Source of the DNA: an uncultured Faecalibacterium sp.
GTDB lineage: Bacteria > Bacillota > Clostridia > Oscillospirales > Ruminococcaceae
Direction of reading: 5' to 3'
Assembly: GCA_944386015.1 (NCBI GenBank)
Contig: CALWZK010000002.1
Coordinates: 42,602-106,601 of the forward strand
DNA: 64,000 nucleotides
Below, piece by piece: positions 31,649-41,552 of the stretch. A program made the translations under genes and the position numbers. The notes beneath the pieces are model-generated. The model had not been told where the DNA came from. It searched no databases and was given only the letters and a program-made list of their open reading frames with translations. The stretch's first letter is position 1. Each line of letters opens with the position of its first letter.

Positions 31649-33074
31649 AAAACGCGGACACTCCTTTTTTGCGCTCCAAAACCTGGTCGAAGCGCTGAAT
31701 GTATTCGTTGGGATACTTGAAATTGAAGATGCGCTGCATCCTGTGGCCGGCGGCGTCCACCAGCTTGGTGCTGCCGCCCGCCCCCGCCGAGAGGATGGTC
31801 TGCACTTCCTCCATGATGTAGATGTTGTAGCAGCCCTCCTTGCCCGGCTTGCTCCAGCCCACATTTTCCAGGTTCTGGAGGGTATTCTTCTGGCGGTAGA
31901 GGTAGTAGGGCCGGTAGCCGGCGGCGGGCAGCAGGCTGCACTTTTCCAGCATGGCGGCCACGTCGGCGTAGCGGTTGTCCTCCTGGTCCTCCATCACAAT
32001 CCGGGAGGCCCGCTTGAGGGTCAGGGTGTGGACGGTGATGTTCTCGGGGTCCAGGGAGATGGCGGTGCGCAGGCTCTGCTCAAAGCCCTCCACCGTGTCC
32101 CCCGGCAGGCCGGCGATCAAATCCATGTTGATGTCGGTGTGGCCGGCGGCCCGGGCGGCGGCGTAGCAGTCCAGGATGTCCTGGGCGGTGTGGCGCCGGC
32201 CGATCCGGGCCAGCACCTCATCCGAGAAGGTCTGGGGGTTGATGGAGATCCGGGTGGCGCCGTATTCCTTGATGACCGCCAGCTTTTCGGCGTCGGTGCA
32301 GTCGGGGCGGCCCGCCTCCACCGTATACTCGGCCAGGCCCTCCAGGGGGAACTCCCGGCGCACCGTCCCCATCAGCTGCCGCAGCTGGTCCGCCGACAGG
32401 CTGGTGGGGGTGCCGCCGCCGATGTAGATGCTCTGGAGCTGGAGCCCCGCCTGGTCCGCCTCCTGACGGATGGCGGAAAGTTCCCGGCACAGGCAGTCCA
32501 CATAGGGCTGGACCAGTTTGCGGTCCCGGTCCAGGTTGCAGCTGACAAAGCTGCAGTAGCTGCACCGGGAAGGGCAGAAGGGGATGCCGATATACAGGCT
32601 GTAGGCCTTGGGCCGGGACCCCCGGCGGAGGATGGGCTCCTGGAGGTCGGCGATGGCCCTGGCCATCCGGTATTTTTCCTCCGAGCAGTCAAAGTGATGG
32701 AGGAACCAGTCATCCATCTGGTCCTCGGTCCAGCCGGCCGCCCGCTTGTCGTGGATCAGCCGCACCGGCCGCACCCCGGTCATCTTGCCCCAGGGGGGCC
32801 GGATGCCGGTCCACTGGCGCAGCAGGTCATAGGTCAGGCTGGCCAGGGCAAACTCGGGGGTATCCCCCTTTTCATCGGGCAGCGGGGCCGAGAGGGTTTT
32901 GCTCTTGCCCCCTTCCCGCACCAGCACCGAGAGGCCCTCCCCGGTCCGGCTGGCCCAGACGCAGTCCTCGCCCTCCTCGGGCGGGGTCAGGGTCAGGGGC
33001 GCCATGGGGTAAAACAGCCGCACCAGGTGCTCCACATCGTAGCCCGAGGGCAGCCCTGTAATATAAATCTTCAT
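31608..33074 (-). CDS. hemZ: HemZ-type radical SAM coproporphyrinogen III oxidase-like protein
   Basis: This 488-residue radical SAM enzyme has the CxxxCxxC iron-sulfur motif at 167-174 (FCPSRCSYC) and the HemN-family GGGTPT motif. The N-terminal region of about 150 residues and the total length fit HemZ rather than HemN or HemW. HemZ proteins are linked to anaerobic haem synthesis, though the true substrate of many is unproven. The gene overlaps the kinase gene by 41 bp and starts 10 bp after the MBL hydrolase. Confidence 0.88.
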   Translation of the reverse strand: MKIYITGLPSGYDVEHLVRLFYPMAPLTLTPPEEGEDCVWASRTGEGLSVLVREGGKSKTLSAPLPDEKGDTPEFALASLTYDLLRQWTGIRPPWGKMTGVRPVRLIHDKRAAGWTEDQMDDWFLHHFDCSEEKYRMARAIADLQEPILRRGSRPKAYSLYIGIPFCPSRCSYCSFVSCNLDRDRKLVQPYVDCLCRELSAIRQEADQAGLQLQSIYIGGGTPTSLSADQLRQLMGTVRREFPLEGLAEYTVEAGRPDCTDAEKLAVIKEYGATRISINPQTFSDEVLARIGRRHTAQDILDCYAAARAAGHTDINMDLIAGLPGDTVEGFEQSLRTAISLDPENITVHTLTLKRASRIVMEDQEDNRYADVAAMLEKCSLLPAAGYRPYYLYRQKNTLQNLENVGWSKPGKEGCYNIYIMEEVQTILSAGAGGSTKLVDAAGHRMQRIFNFKYPNEYIQRFDQVLERKKGVSAFYDYDLGTKAPGGD

Positions 33075-33084
33075 GTTGTATTCC

Positions 33085-33684
33085 TTATGCTCTGGCGTTT
33101 TTCAGATACCAGTTGTTCTTCAGTTCTTCCCCGAAGGTGGACAGCTCCCCGTGGCCGGGCAGCACCTGGGCGTCAGCGGGGATGGGCAGGCCGGCCAGCT
33201 TTTTCAGGGATTCACTGAGCTGGCGGCTGCTGCCGCCGGGCAGGTCGGTACGGCCCACGCTCCCTGCAAAGAGGGTGTCCCCGGTAAAGAGGTAGTGTTC
33301 GCACAGCAGGCAGACGCTGCCGGGGGTGTGGCCGGGGGTGTGCCACACCGTTAAGGTCATCTCATCCACCTGGATGGTGCCCCCCTCCTGATAGCCGCTG
33401 TCCGCCTCGCTGAGGGGATAGAACTGGCTGCCCTCCAGGTCGGCGGCCTCGCACCAGAGTTTGGCCCCCCATTTCTTTTTCAGTTCCACCGCGCTGCCCA
33501 CATGGTCAAAGTGGCCGTGGGTGCACAGGATCTGGGTGAGGGAGGCCCCCTCCTGGTCCAGGATCTTGTTGTAGTCCTCCGCCGCCCCCGCCGGGTCGAT
33601 CACCACGCCGTGGCCGGCATCCGAAATCAGCAGGAAGGTATTGGTGTACATGGGGGCCTGCCCCACTACATGGTATGCCTTCAT
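33085..33684 (-). CDS. MBL-fold hydrolase (glyoxalase II-like, YqgX type)
   Basis: This 199-residue metallo-beta-lactamase-fold protein has the THGHFDH metal motif, further ligands in HTPGHTPGS and FTGDTLF, and the C-terminal PGHGE histidine. Members of this small glyoxalase II-like group hydrolyse thioesters such as S-lactoyl conjugates; the in vivo substrate here is not known. It lies one base behind dtd and is part of the large operon. Conserved rel-dtd-MBL-hemZ order in Firmicutes supports the call. Confidence 0.9.
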   Translation of the reverse strand: MKAYHVVGQAPMYTNTFLLISDAGHGVVIDPAGAAEDYNKILDQEGASLTQILCTHGHFDHVGSAVELKKKWGAKLWCEAADLEGSQFYPLSEADSGYQEGGTIQVDEMTLTVWHTPGHTPGSVCLLCEHYLFTGDTLFAGSVGRTDLPGGSSRQLSESLKKLAGLPIPADAQVLPGHGELSTFGEELKNNWYLKNARA

Positions 33685-33685
33685 C

Positions 33686-34147
33686 TCAGTCTCCCTTCTT
33701 CCATTCGTCGGTGTCCATCACGATGGTGCAGGGGCCCTCGTTCACCAGGGCCACCTGCATATCCGCGCCGAACTCCCCGTGCTTGACCTCTTTGAGGCCC
33801 TGTTTGCCCATCTCGGCCACAAACAGGTCGTAGGCTTCCACCGACAGGGGGGGCTTGGCGGCCCGGATGAAGCTGGGCCGCATCCCCTTTTTGGTGTCCC
33901 CATACAGGGTGAACTGGGACACCACCAGGGCCGAATAGCCGTTGTCTTTGGCGCTGCGGTTCAGCTTGCCGTTTTCGTCGTGGAAAATCCGCAGCCCGGC
34001 GCACTTTTCCGCAAAGCGGGGCACCATGTCCAGGGTGTCGGTGTCCTTGACCCCGAACAAAATCACCAGGCCGGGGCCGATGGCCCGGGGTTCGCCGCCG
34101 TTCACCCGCACGCTGGCGGAGGAAACGGCCTGTATCACAGCTCTCAT
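33686..34147 (-). CDS. dtd: D-aminoacyl-tRNA deacylase
   Basis: Dtd removes D-amino acids and glycine mischarged on tRNAs. The 153-residue length is typical and the active-site segments are present: SQFTLYGDTKKGMRPSF and NEGPCTIVMDT (the Gly-Pro equivalent cross-subunit loop here reads GPCT). The N-terminus MRAVIQAVSSASVRV is characteristic. It lies 9 bp behind rel, the usual partner in Firmicutes. Confidence 0.96.
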   Translation of the reverse strand: MRAVIQAVSSASVRVNGGEPRAIGPGLVILFGVKDTDTLDMVPRFAEKCAGLRIFHDENGKLNRSAKDNGYSALVVSQFTLYGDTKKGMRPSFIRAAKPPLSVEAYDLFVAEMGKQGLKEVKHGEFGADMQVALVNEGPCTIVMDTDEWKKGD

Positions 34148-34156
34148 TGGCGTTGT

Positions 34157-36472
34157 TTAACTCCTTGTCACCTTGAGCACATCCCGGACTTTGGTCAAAC
34201 GGGCCACCACCCGGTCCAGGTGCTCGATGTTGTTGATGCCGATGGTCAGGTTGACGATGCCGTAGCTGTCCACCTGGCGGGCGTTGACGGTATACAGGGG
34301 CACCCGCATATCCGACAGAGCACTCAGCACGTCTTTCAGCAGGTCGTTGCGGTCCAGGGCCACGATTTCCAGCCCGGCCTTGTAGCTCTCCTTGACGCTG
34401 TCGGCCCAGTAGGCCTTGACCCACCGGGGGGCGTTGGAGGGGTCCTTCATGCTGGACTGGGCGTTGGCACAGTTGGCCTTGTGGATGGACACGCCGAAGC
34501 CCCGGGTGATGAAGCCCACAATGGGGTCCCCGGGCAGGGGGTTGCAGCACTTGGCGAACTTGATGGGGGTGTTGTCGAAGCCCTCCACAATGACGCCGTC
34601 GGTGGAGTGGACCTTCCGCAGGTCCACCTTGGCCAGCTCGGCGGGGGGATTCTCCGCCGCCCGCAGCTTCTGGTATTCCTCCTTGAACTTGGGCAGGCAG
34701 TTGGCGATGGTGATGCCGCCGTAGCCGATGGCCGCATACAGGTCCTCGGCGCTGTTCTGGCGCATCCGGCGGCAGCAGCTGCCCACAAACTCATCCAGCT
34801 TGTCGTCGGCGATCAGGATATTCTCCCGCCGCAGCTCCTTGGACAGGGCGTCCCGGCCCTGGGTGATGTTCTCGTCCCGCCGCATCTTCTTGAACCAGTT
34901 GCGGATCTTGCTCTTGGCCTCGCTGGTGCGGACGATTTTCAGCCAGTCCCGGCTGGGGCCCTTGTCGGCGGGGCCCAGGATCACCTCGATGATCTCGCCG
35001 GTGGCCACCACATGGTCGATGGGGACCATCCGGTTGTTCACCTTGCAGCCGATCATCCGGTTGCCCACCGCCGAGTGGATGGCGTATGCGAAGTCAATGC
35101 AGGTGGCCCCGGCGGGCAGGTTGATCACGTCCCCCTTGGGGGTGAAGGCAAAGACTTCCTCGGGCAGCAGGTCGCTCTTGAGGTCGTGGAGCAGGTTGCC
35201 CGAATCATCCGACAGCCGCTGGTTTTCCAGCAGCTGCCGCACCCAGGCCAGCCGGTCGTCCAGCTTGTCGTGGCCCACGATGCCGTCCTTGTACTTCCAG
35301 TGGGCGGCCACGCCGTACTCTGCCATCTCGTCCATCTGGCGGGTGCGGATCTGCACCTCGAAGGGAATCCCCTCGTGGCCGATGACGGTGGTGTGAAGGC
35401 TCTGGTAGCCGTTGGGCTTGGGGGTGGAGATATAGTCCTTGAACCGGTTGGGCAGCGGGTGGTACATATCGTGGATCAGGCCCAGGGCGCTGTAGCACTC
35501 GGTGATGGTGTCCAGGATGATCCGGACGGCGTAGACGTCGTAGATCTCCTCAAAGGATTTGTTCTGGACATACATCTTGCGGTAGATGCCGTAGATGCTC
35601 TTGACCCGGCGCTTCATGGTGGCGCCCTTGATGCCGCTCTCCTCCAGCCGCTTTTCGATCAGGGCCGACACGTTGGCCAGGAACTCCTCCCCCGACCGCT
35701 CGTTCAGCAGCTTGCTGATCTCCTCATAGCCCACAGGGTCCAGGTAATGGAGGCTGCGGTCCTCCAGTTCTTCCTTGATGTTCAGAATGCCCAGGCGGTT
35801 GGCGATGGGGGCGTAGACCTCCATGGTCTCCCGGGCCTTGTCCCGGCGCTTCTGTTCGGGCCAGGCGTCGCCGGTGCGCATATTGTGGAGCCGGTCGCAC
35901 AGCTTGATGATCATCACCCGCACGTCCTGGCTCATGGCCAGCAGCATCTTGCGCAGGTTCTCGGCCTGCTGCTCCTCGATGCTGGAAAACTGGATCTTGG
36001 TCAGCTTGGTGACGCCGTCCACCAGCAGGGCCACATCCGACCCGAAGGCGGCCTTGATCTGGTCCACGGTGGTGGGGGTGTCCTCCACCACGTCGTGGAG
36101 CAGGGCGGCGGCGATGCTCTCGCTGTCCATCCCCAGGTCCAGCACCAGGCGGGCCACCGCCAGAGGATGGCAGATATAGGGCTCGCCGCTGCGGCGCTTG
36201 ATGTCCTTGTGGGCCTCGTCGGCCATGTGATAGGCCTTTTCGATCATCTCCATGTTGTAGGGCCGGCCGCTGGCCTTGATGGCCTCCAGCAGCTTGTCAT
36301 AGGTGATGATCTCGGGCCTTGCTTCGGAGGGGACCACATAGTCCGCCGCCTCTGCGGGGGTGGCGGTGGCGACCACCGTCCCCACCTCACGCACCTGATG
36401 CTGCAGGTGACTTTTGGCGGTATAGGAATCCTGCCCAGGGGCAGGGACCGCCGTTGTTTTTCCCTCTGGCAT
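34157..36472 (-). CDS. rel: Bifunctional (p)ppGpp synthetase/hydrolase Rel
   Basis: Rel makes and breaks the starvation alarmone (p)ppGpp. The 771-residue protein has an HD hydrolase domain (HPLAVARLVLDLG ... ALLHDVVEDT, about 100-135), a synthetase domain (NRFKDYISTPKPNGYQSLHT, about 335-360), a TGS domain (VFAFTPKGDVINLPAGAT, about 440), and a C-terminal ACT domain. Both active sites look intact, so it is a long bifunctional enzyme. A disordered N-terminal extension of about 50 residues precedes the HD domain. It lies one base behind recJ. Confidence 0.97.
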   Translation of the reverse strand: MPEGKTTAVPAPGQDSYTAKSHLQHQVREVGTVVATATPAEAADYVVPSEARPEIITYDKLLEAIKASGRPYNMEMIEKAYHMADEAHKDIKRRSGEPYICHPLAVARLVLDLGMDSESIAAALLHDVVEDTPTTVDQIKAAFGSDVALLVDGVTKLTKIQFSSIEEQQAENLRKMLLAMSQDVRVMIIKLCDRLHNMRTGDAWPEQKRRDKARETMEVYAPIANRLGILNIKEELEDRSLHYLDPVGYEEISKLLNERSGEEFLANVSALIEKRLEESGIKGATMKRRVKSIYGIYRKMYVQNKSFEEIYDVYAVRIILDTITECYSALGLIHDMYHPLPNRFKDYISTPKPNGYQSLHTTVIGHEGIPFEVQIRTRQMDEMAEYGVAAHWKYKDGIVGHDKLDDRLAWVRQLLENQRLSDDSGNLLHDLKSDLLPEEVFAFTPKGDVINLPAGATCIDFAYAIHSAVGNRMIGCKVNNRMVPIDHVVATGEIIEVILGPADKGPSRDWLKIVRTSEAKSKIRNWFKKMRRDENITQGRDALSKELRRENILIADDKLDEFVGSCCRRMRQNSAEDLYAAIGYGGITIANCLPKFKEEYQKLRAAENPPAELAKVDLRKVHSTDGVIVEGFDNTPIKFAKCCNPLPGDPIVGFITRGFGVSIHKANCANAQSSMKDPSNAPRWVKAYWADSVKESYKAGLEIVALDRNDLLKDVLSALSDMRVPLYTVNARQVDSYGIVNLTIGINNIEHLDRVVARLTKVRDVLKVTRS

Positions 36473-36473
36473 A

Positions 36474-38609
36474 TTACTTCTCCTCCAAACACTTCAGAAT
36501 CGGCGCGTCGGCCAGATTTTTCTTGCCGGCCACCCGCACCAGTTCCAGCCAGGCCACGCCGTCCCTCTCTGCATCGGCCACCAGCCCCACCTGACGCAGG
36601 GCTTCCACCGCCACCAGGGTTTTGCCGGTGGCGTCGGTGCCCATCCGGGCGCACAGGGGCTGCAGGTCATCGGCGTGCCAGCGCCGGTTTTTCAGTTCCC
36701 GATAGACGGCGGCCACTTCCTCCCGGGTGGGGCAGATCAGCTGCCTGTCTTCCGGGGGGAGGCTGGCCCCCCGCTTCAATGCCTCCACCAGGGCGGCCTG
36801 CCGGGCCGCGTCGGGGCCCAGCCCCGCCGGGTGAAGATCCAGAATCCGGCCCGAAATCTGGGCCCCTCTGGCCCCCTCGTACACCGAGAGGCTGAGGGCG
36901 GCGTCCACCGCGTCCCCGATCTGGTAGGGCACCCGCTGGGGGGGCATCCCGAACCAGACGGCGTAGAGGCTGGCGCTGCCCTGATGGAGCCGCAGGCGGC
37001 TGTGCTTGCCGTCGGACACCGGGTAAACCCCCTCCACAATGGCCTTTTCCAGCAGGAACACCGGGGCGGGGTTGTCGGCCCCAAAGGGGGCCATCCGCTC
37101 CACCGCCCGCACTTCCTCCACCGTCACCCGGGACAGCCGGAGGGACAGATCGCACACCAGGGGGGGCGCATGGATCACCGGGCATTCCCGGGCGGCCCAC
37201 TCGTTCATCCGGCGGCGCAGCTCGGGGAGGTTTTCCTCCCGCACCAGCAGGCCGGCGGCCATGGCGTGGCCCCCAAATCGGAGCAGCAGGTCGGAGCAGG
37301 CGGTGATGCAGGCGTGGAGGTTGAACCCCGGCACGCTGCGGCCGCTGCCCTTGGCGTCCCCGTTTTCGGCGATGGACACCACCATCACCGGCCGGCCAAA
37401 CTTTTCCACCAGCCGGGAGGCCACAATCCCAATGACCCCCTGGTGCCAGCCGGCCCCCCACAGCAGCATCACCCGGTCCCGGGTGCGCTCAGGCTCGGCG
37501 GCCAGCATTTCCTCCACCGCCTTCTCGATCTTCTGTTCGGTCTCCTGGCGCTGGGCGTTGATTTCGTTCAGGTTGCGGGCCAGGCAGGCGGCCCGCTCCG
37601 GGTCCTCACAGAGGACCAGCTGGAGGGCCGAGGCGGCGCTGTCCATCCGGCCGGCGGCGTTGAGCCGGGGGGCCAGGCCAAAGCTGACATTGTCGGCGGT
37701 GACGTTTTTCCCCGCCAGCCCCACTTCTTCCAGCAGGGCTGCCAGCCCCGGCCGCTCGGTGTGCTGCAAAATCTGCAGCCCCGCCTTGACGATGGTGCGG
37801 TTTTCCCCGGTGAGGGGCATCACGTCCGCCACCGTGCCGATGGCCGCCAGGTCGCTGCAGAATTCCAGCAGCTCCTCAGGCATGCAGTCCTCCAGGGCGG
37901 CGCAGAGCTTGAAGGCCACCCCGGCGCCGCACAGGTCCTTGAAGGGGCTGTGATCGTCCTTTTGCCGGGGGTCCACCACCGCCACTGCGGTGGGCAGGAT
38001 GCTGGGGGGCAGATGGTGATCGGTGATCACCAGGTCAATCCCCAGGGAGGCCGCATAAGCCGCCTCCTCCACCGCCGAGATGCCGTTGTCCACCGTCACG
38101 ATCAGGGTGTAGCCCTTTTCGTGAATCCGGTCGATGGCCCGGCGGGACAGGCCATAGCCGTCCCCTTCCCGGCTGGGGAGCATGCACTTGACATTGCCCC
38201 CCAGGCCTTTCAGCTGCTCATACAGCAGGGAGGTGGCGGTGACCCCGTCCACGTCGTAATCCCCATAAATCACAATGGTCTCGCCGGTTTCCAGTGCTTT
38301 GTGGATCCGGGCGCAGGCCTTGTCCATATCCTTCATCAGCATGGGGTCGCTGATGGTGTCCTCCCCTGCCAGGAAGGAGAGGGCCTCCTCCGGCTGGGTA
38401 AAGCCCCGGGCTGCCAGCAGCCCCGCCAGCAGGCTGGCTTCCTTCTGCTGCTGGGCCAGCACGGCGGCCTGTTTGGCGTCGTCCCATTCCTCCCCATTGT
38501 ACGCAGCTTCCTGTTCCAGCTGTTCGGTCCGCTCCTCGGCGATGGCCTCCTGCAGGCCGGCCACCGCCTCCCGGTCCAGGGGACGGAGCTCCCACGGGCG
38601 GCCGGTCAT
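36474..38609 (-). CDS. recJ: Single-stranded-DNA exonuclease RecJ
   Basis: RecJ degrades single-stranded DNA 5' to 3' in repair and recombination. The 711-residue protein has the DHH-family motifs YGDYDVDGVTA, TVDNGIS, ITDHHLPP and the DHHA1 region LNAAGRMDSA, followed by GGHAMAAG. The C-terminal part from about 560 is the OB-fold plus an extra domain found in Firmicute RecJ. An N-terminal extension contains a short Glu/Gln-rich helix. It overlaps the xpaC-like gene by ATGA. Confidence 0.95.
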   Translation of the reverse strand: MTGRPWELRPLDREAVAGLQEAIAEERTEQLEQEAAYNGEEWDDAKQAAVLAQQQKEASLLAGLLAARGFTQPEEALSFLAGEDTISDPMLMKDMDKACARIHKALETGETIVIYGDYDVDGVTATSLLYEQLKGLGGNVKCMLPSREGDGYGLSRRAIDRIHEKGYTLIVTVDNGISAVEEAAYAASLGIDLVITDHHLPPSILPTAVAVVDPRQKDDHSPFKDLCGAGVAFKLCAALEDCMPEELLEFCSDLAAIGTVADVMPLTGENRTIVKAGLQILQHTERPGLAALLEEVGLAGKNVTADNVSFGLAPRLNAAGRMDSAASALQLVLCEDPERAACLARNLNEINAQRQETEQKIEKAVEEMLAAEPERTRDRVMLLWGAGWHQGVIGIVASRLVEKFGRPVMVVSIAENGDAKGSGRSVPGFNLHACITACSDLLLRFGGHAMAAGLLVREENLPELRRRMNEWAARECPVIHAPPLVCDLSLRLSRVTVEEVRAVERMAPFGADNPAPVFLLEKAIVEGVYPVSDGKHSRLRLHQGSASLYAVWFGMPPQRVPYQIGDAVDAALSLSVYEGARGAQISGRILDLHPAGLGPDAARQAALVEALKRGASLPPEDRQLICPTREEVAAVYRELKNRRWHADDLQPLCARMGTDATGKTLVAVEALRQVGLVADAERDGVAWLELVRVAGKKNLADAPILKCLEEK

Positions 38610-39916
38610 CGCAGGCCCTCCCCGGTGAGGCCGTCGCTGGCCAGCATCCCCTCCAGCGCCGCAATTTCGCTGGACACATCCAGTGCCGCATCGGACAGCA
38701 GGGTGTCATAGAGATTTTCATACGCCGTGTTCAAGGTGTGCAGGATGCCGCCGATGTCCCGGCGGATGGCTTCGGCGTTGTCCCCCTTCTGGCCCTGAAC
38801 GTCGTTGTAGGTGTGGAGCAGTTTCAGGGTGGTGGGGATATAGTATTCCGCAAACCGCCGGGCCTTGGGTGCGCTCTCGGGGTGGCTTTCCAGCCAGGCG
38901 CAGATGGACTCGGTGGTCTGCTGCATTTTTTCCAGTTCTTCGGCGGCGGCGGGATCTTCCATCAGCTTCTGCTCCTGGGCCAGCACCTGGGCGAACCGCC
39001 GGGCTGTATCCAAATGGATGGGCTTTTCCGCCTTGTCCTCCGCCTCTTTCTCAGGGGCGGGCTGGGGTTCAGGGGCCTGGGGAATGTTGTGGGCCGCCCG
39101 GAAGTCGGCGGCGCTGAGGTAGAGGCAGTCCTCCCGCTGGTCCATCCAGCCGGCCAGCCAGCCTTTCTCCATCATCTCCTGCAGCCGCTTGCGGAGCTTT
39201 TTCTTGCGGATCTGCAGCAGCCCCGCCAGGTCGTCCAGGTAGATCCCCTGGGAGACATCCATGGCGGCGCAGGCGTCGGCGCAGCGGTTGAGCAGTTTGG
39301 AGGCTTCCAGCCGGTCGCCTCCCACCACCATCCCCACGATGGAGCCGATCCAGATTCCCGTCAGGCCCAGGCCGGTGATCAGCAGGGCATTGAAGCCCGC
39401 GGTGCCTTCCATCACGGCCTCTGTGCCGATGAAGCAGGCCATCGACCCCAGAAAGCCGCCGAACACCAGCACCCCGAAGCAGATCAGCATGGCCAGCCCC
39501 ACCGCGAACTGCTTGACGGCGCTGCGGCGGATGGCCTTGCTGTAGTCTGTGTCTGATGCCGGTGCCTGGGGCTGGCTGCCGGGCCGGCCCCCAAAGTCGG
39601 CCGCGTAATCATAGGGCGGCTGGGCGGTGTACCGGGCTTCCCGGCGGCGGCGCCGCTCTTCCCGGCGCTGGCTGCGGCTGCGGCCGGTGTCAAAGGCGTC
39701 CCGCAGGGCGTCGTCCACCTCCCCCACCACGCTGTTCATCAGTTGGGTGAAGCTGCGGCCCACCTCGGCGGCCTGGCGGCCGATCTCGTCGCCGTAGTTC
39801 TCAAAGCCGCTGCGGAAGGCGTCGGATACCGTCACACCCAGATCCCGCAGCTGCTGTTCCAGCTCCTGCTGGACCGCTTCCTCCTGCTGTTTTTTTGTCC
39901 GTTCCTTGTCGTCCAT
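38606..39916 (-). CDS. XpaC-like membrane protein (5-bromo-4-chloroindolyl phosphate hydrolysis family)
   Basis: This 436-residue protein has a charged cytoplasmic N-terminus with an Arg-rich run (RSRSQRREERRRRREARY), two membrane helices at about 135-195 (GLAMLICFGVLVFGGFLGSM; LLITGLGLTGIWIGSIVGMV), a helix-turn-helix-like part (IYLDDLAGLLQIRKKKLRKRLQEMMEKGW), and a C-terminal helical XpaC-type domain (about 290-420). The family name is historical and its function is unknown. The start at 39916 follows AGGGAAG; a 22-codon longer frame is rejected. Often found beside TelA genes, but not here. Confidence 0.75.
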   Translation of the reverse strand: MDDKERTKKQQEEAVQQELEQQLRDLGVTVSDAFRSGFENYGDEIGRQAAEVGRSFTQLMNSVVGEVDDALRDAFDTGRSRSQRREERRRRREARYTAQPPYDYAADFGGRPGSQPQAPASDTDYSKAIRRSAVKQFAVGLAMLICFGVLVFGGFLGSMACFIGTEAVMEGTAGFNALLITGLGLTGIWIGSIVGMVVGGDRLEASKLLNRCADACAAMDVSQGIYLDDLAGLLQIRKKKLRKRLQEMMEKGWLAGWMDQREDCLYLSAADFRAAHNIPQAPEPQPAPEKEAEDKAEKPIHLDTARRFAQVLAQEQKLMEDPAAAEELEKMQQTTESICAWLESHPESAPKARRFAEYYIPTTLKLLHTYNDVQGQKGDNAEAIRRDIGGILHTLNTAYENLYDTLLSDAALDVSSEIAALEGMLASDGLTGEGLR

Positions 39917-39926
39917 GGTTCTTCCC

Positions 39927-41522
39927 TCAATCTCCCGCCGGGTGATAGCGGCCCACAATGGCCGCCGCAGCCCGCAGGCCATCCACCGCGGCGCTCATGA
40001 TGCCGCCGGCGTATCCTGCCCCCTCGCCGCAGGGGTACAGCCCCGGCAGCTGGGTGCACTCATAGTTCTCCCCCCGCACCAGCCGCACCGGGCTGGAGGT
40101 CCGGGTTTCCAGACCGGTCAGAATGGCTTCGGGGGCGGTATAGCCCGCCAGCTTGTGGTCAAAGGCCCGCAGGCCTGCCCGCAATGCCTCAGCCAGCTGG
40201 CCGGGCAGCAGGCTGCCCAGATCGGCCGGCACCACACCCCGGTTGTAGGTGGGCTGGACCCGGGTGATCTTCAGTTCCCCCCGGCCCTCCAGAAAGCTGA
40301 CGATATTTTCTGCCGGGGCCGCATAGGGGCCGCCGGCCCTGCCCGCGGCGTAGGCCCGGGCCTCCAGCTCCCGCTGGAAGGCGATGGCCCGCCGGGGGTC
40401 CTCCCCGAAGTCGGCGGGGCCCACCCCCGCCACCACTGCGGCGTTGGCGTTGCGGCCGTCCCGGGCGTGGTAGCTCATGCCGTTGGTCACCACCCGGCCC
40501 GCCTCGCTGGCGGCCGCCACCACCTGGCCCCCGGGGCACATGCAGAAGGTGTACACCCCCCGGCCGTTCACCTGCTGGGACAGTTGGTACTCCCCCCGGG
40601 GCAGGGCCGGATGGCCGGCGGCGTCGTGGTACAGGCTCTTTTCGATTTCACTCTGGAGGTGTTCCGCCCGGAACCCCACGCTGAAGGGCTTGCACTGGAA
40701 CACCAGGCCCCCCTCCATCAGGGATTCAAAGGTATCCCGGGCCGAATGGCCCACCGCCAGCACCAGCACCTGGCAGGGGATCTCCCCGGCGGTGGTTTTC
40801 ACCCCGGCCAGGGCCCCGTTGCGGGTGACCAGGCCGGTGAGGGCGGTGTTGAACCGCACCTCGCCCCCCAGGGCCTCGATCTCTTTGCGGATGGAGGCAA
40901 TGACCCCCCGCAGCAGGTCGGTGCCCACATGGGGCTTCTGCTTCCAGGCGATTTCGGCGGGGGCGCCGTGGGCCAGGAACACCCGGGTCACATAATCGCA
41001 GAGGGGGTCCCCGATGCGGGTGGTGAGCTTGCCGTCCGAAAAGGTGCCGGCGCCCCCCTCGCCGAACTGGATGTTGGCGTTTTCGTCCAGCTCACCGGTG
41101 GCGGAAAAGTGTTCCACCGCCTTCACCCGCTCTTCCAGGGCGGGGCCCCGCTCCAGCACGATGGGGGCAAAGCCCTGCTGGGCCAGGGCCAGGGCGGCGA
41201 ACAGCCCCGCCGGCCCCAGGCCGCAGACCACCGGCCTGCCCCGCAGGGCCTCGGGCCCCGGGGTCAGGACAAAGTCTGCTTCCCTGCGGAAAGCAACGCA
41301 GGGCAAGGCCCCTGCAAAGGCAGGTTCCTCACCCTCATCTTTGAGCGTTACTGCTATGGTATAGACCAGTTTGGGCCGGCCATGGCGGGCGTCCACCGAC
41401 AGGCGGGCCACCCCTATATGCCGGACTTTGTGCCGGGGCAGCCCCAGAAGGGACAGCGCCCGGGCCTGAGCCTGCTCCTCCCCGGCGGAGAGGGGCAGGC
41501 GGATATCTCTGACCAGTATCAT
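39927..41522 (-). CDS. FAD-dependent oxidoreductase of the NAD(FAD)-utilising dehydrogenase type
   Basis: This 531-residue flavoprotein has an N-terminal region of about 95 residues, then an FAD-binding GLGPAGLFAALALAQQG motif near 100, ENANIQFGEGGAGTFSDGKL near 145, and the C-terminal LYPCGEGAGYAGGIMSAAVDGL flavin motif. These are hallmarks of a widely conserved family of predicted dehydrogenases with no proven substrate. It lies 10 bp ahead of the xpaC-like gene and 30 bp behind cdaR within the large operon. Confidence 0.85.
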   Translation of the reverse strand: MILVRDIRLPLSAGEEQAQARALSLLGLPRHKVRHIGVARLSVDARHGRPKLVYTIAVTLKDEGEEPAFAGALPCVAFRREADFVLTPGPEALRGRPVVCGLGPAGLFAALALAQQGFAPIVLERGPALEERVKAVEHFSATGELDENANIQFGEGGAGTFSDGKLTTRIGDPLCDYVTRVFLAHGAPAEIAWKQKPHVGTDLLRGVIASIRKEIEALGGEVRFNTALTGLVTRNGALAGVKTTAGEIPCQVLVLAVGHSARDTFESLMEGGLVFQCKPFSVGFRAEHLQSEIEKSLYHDAAGHPALPRGEYQLSQQVNGRGVYTFCMCPGGQVVAAASEAGRVVTNGMSYHARDGRNANAAVVAGVGPADFGEDPRRAIAFQRELEARAYAAGRAGGPYAAPAENIVSFLEGRGELKITRVQPTYNRGVVPADLGSLLPGQLAEALRAGLRAFDHKLAGYTAPEAILTGLETRTSSPVRLVRGENYECTQLPGLYPCGEGAGYAGGIMSAAVDGLRAAAAIVGRYHPAGD

Positions 41523-41552
41523 CTGTTGTTCGTTCCGTTTCTCTCAGTATGG

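Noticed and set aside
33641..36895. Plus-strand frame of 1084 codons opposite rel
   Set aside because: Shadow of the rel and dtd genes; the opposite strand carries complete enzyme domains.
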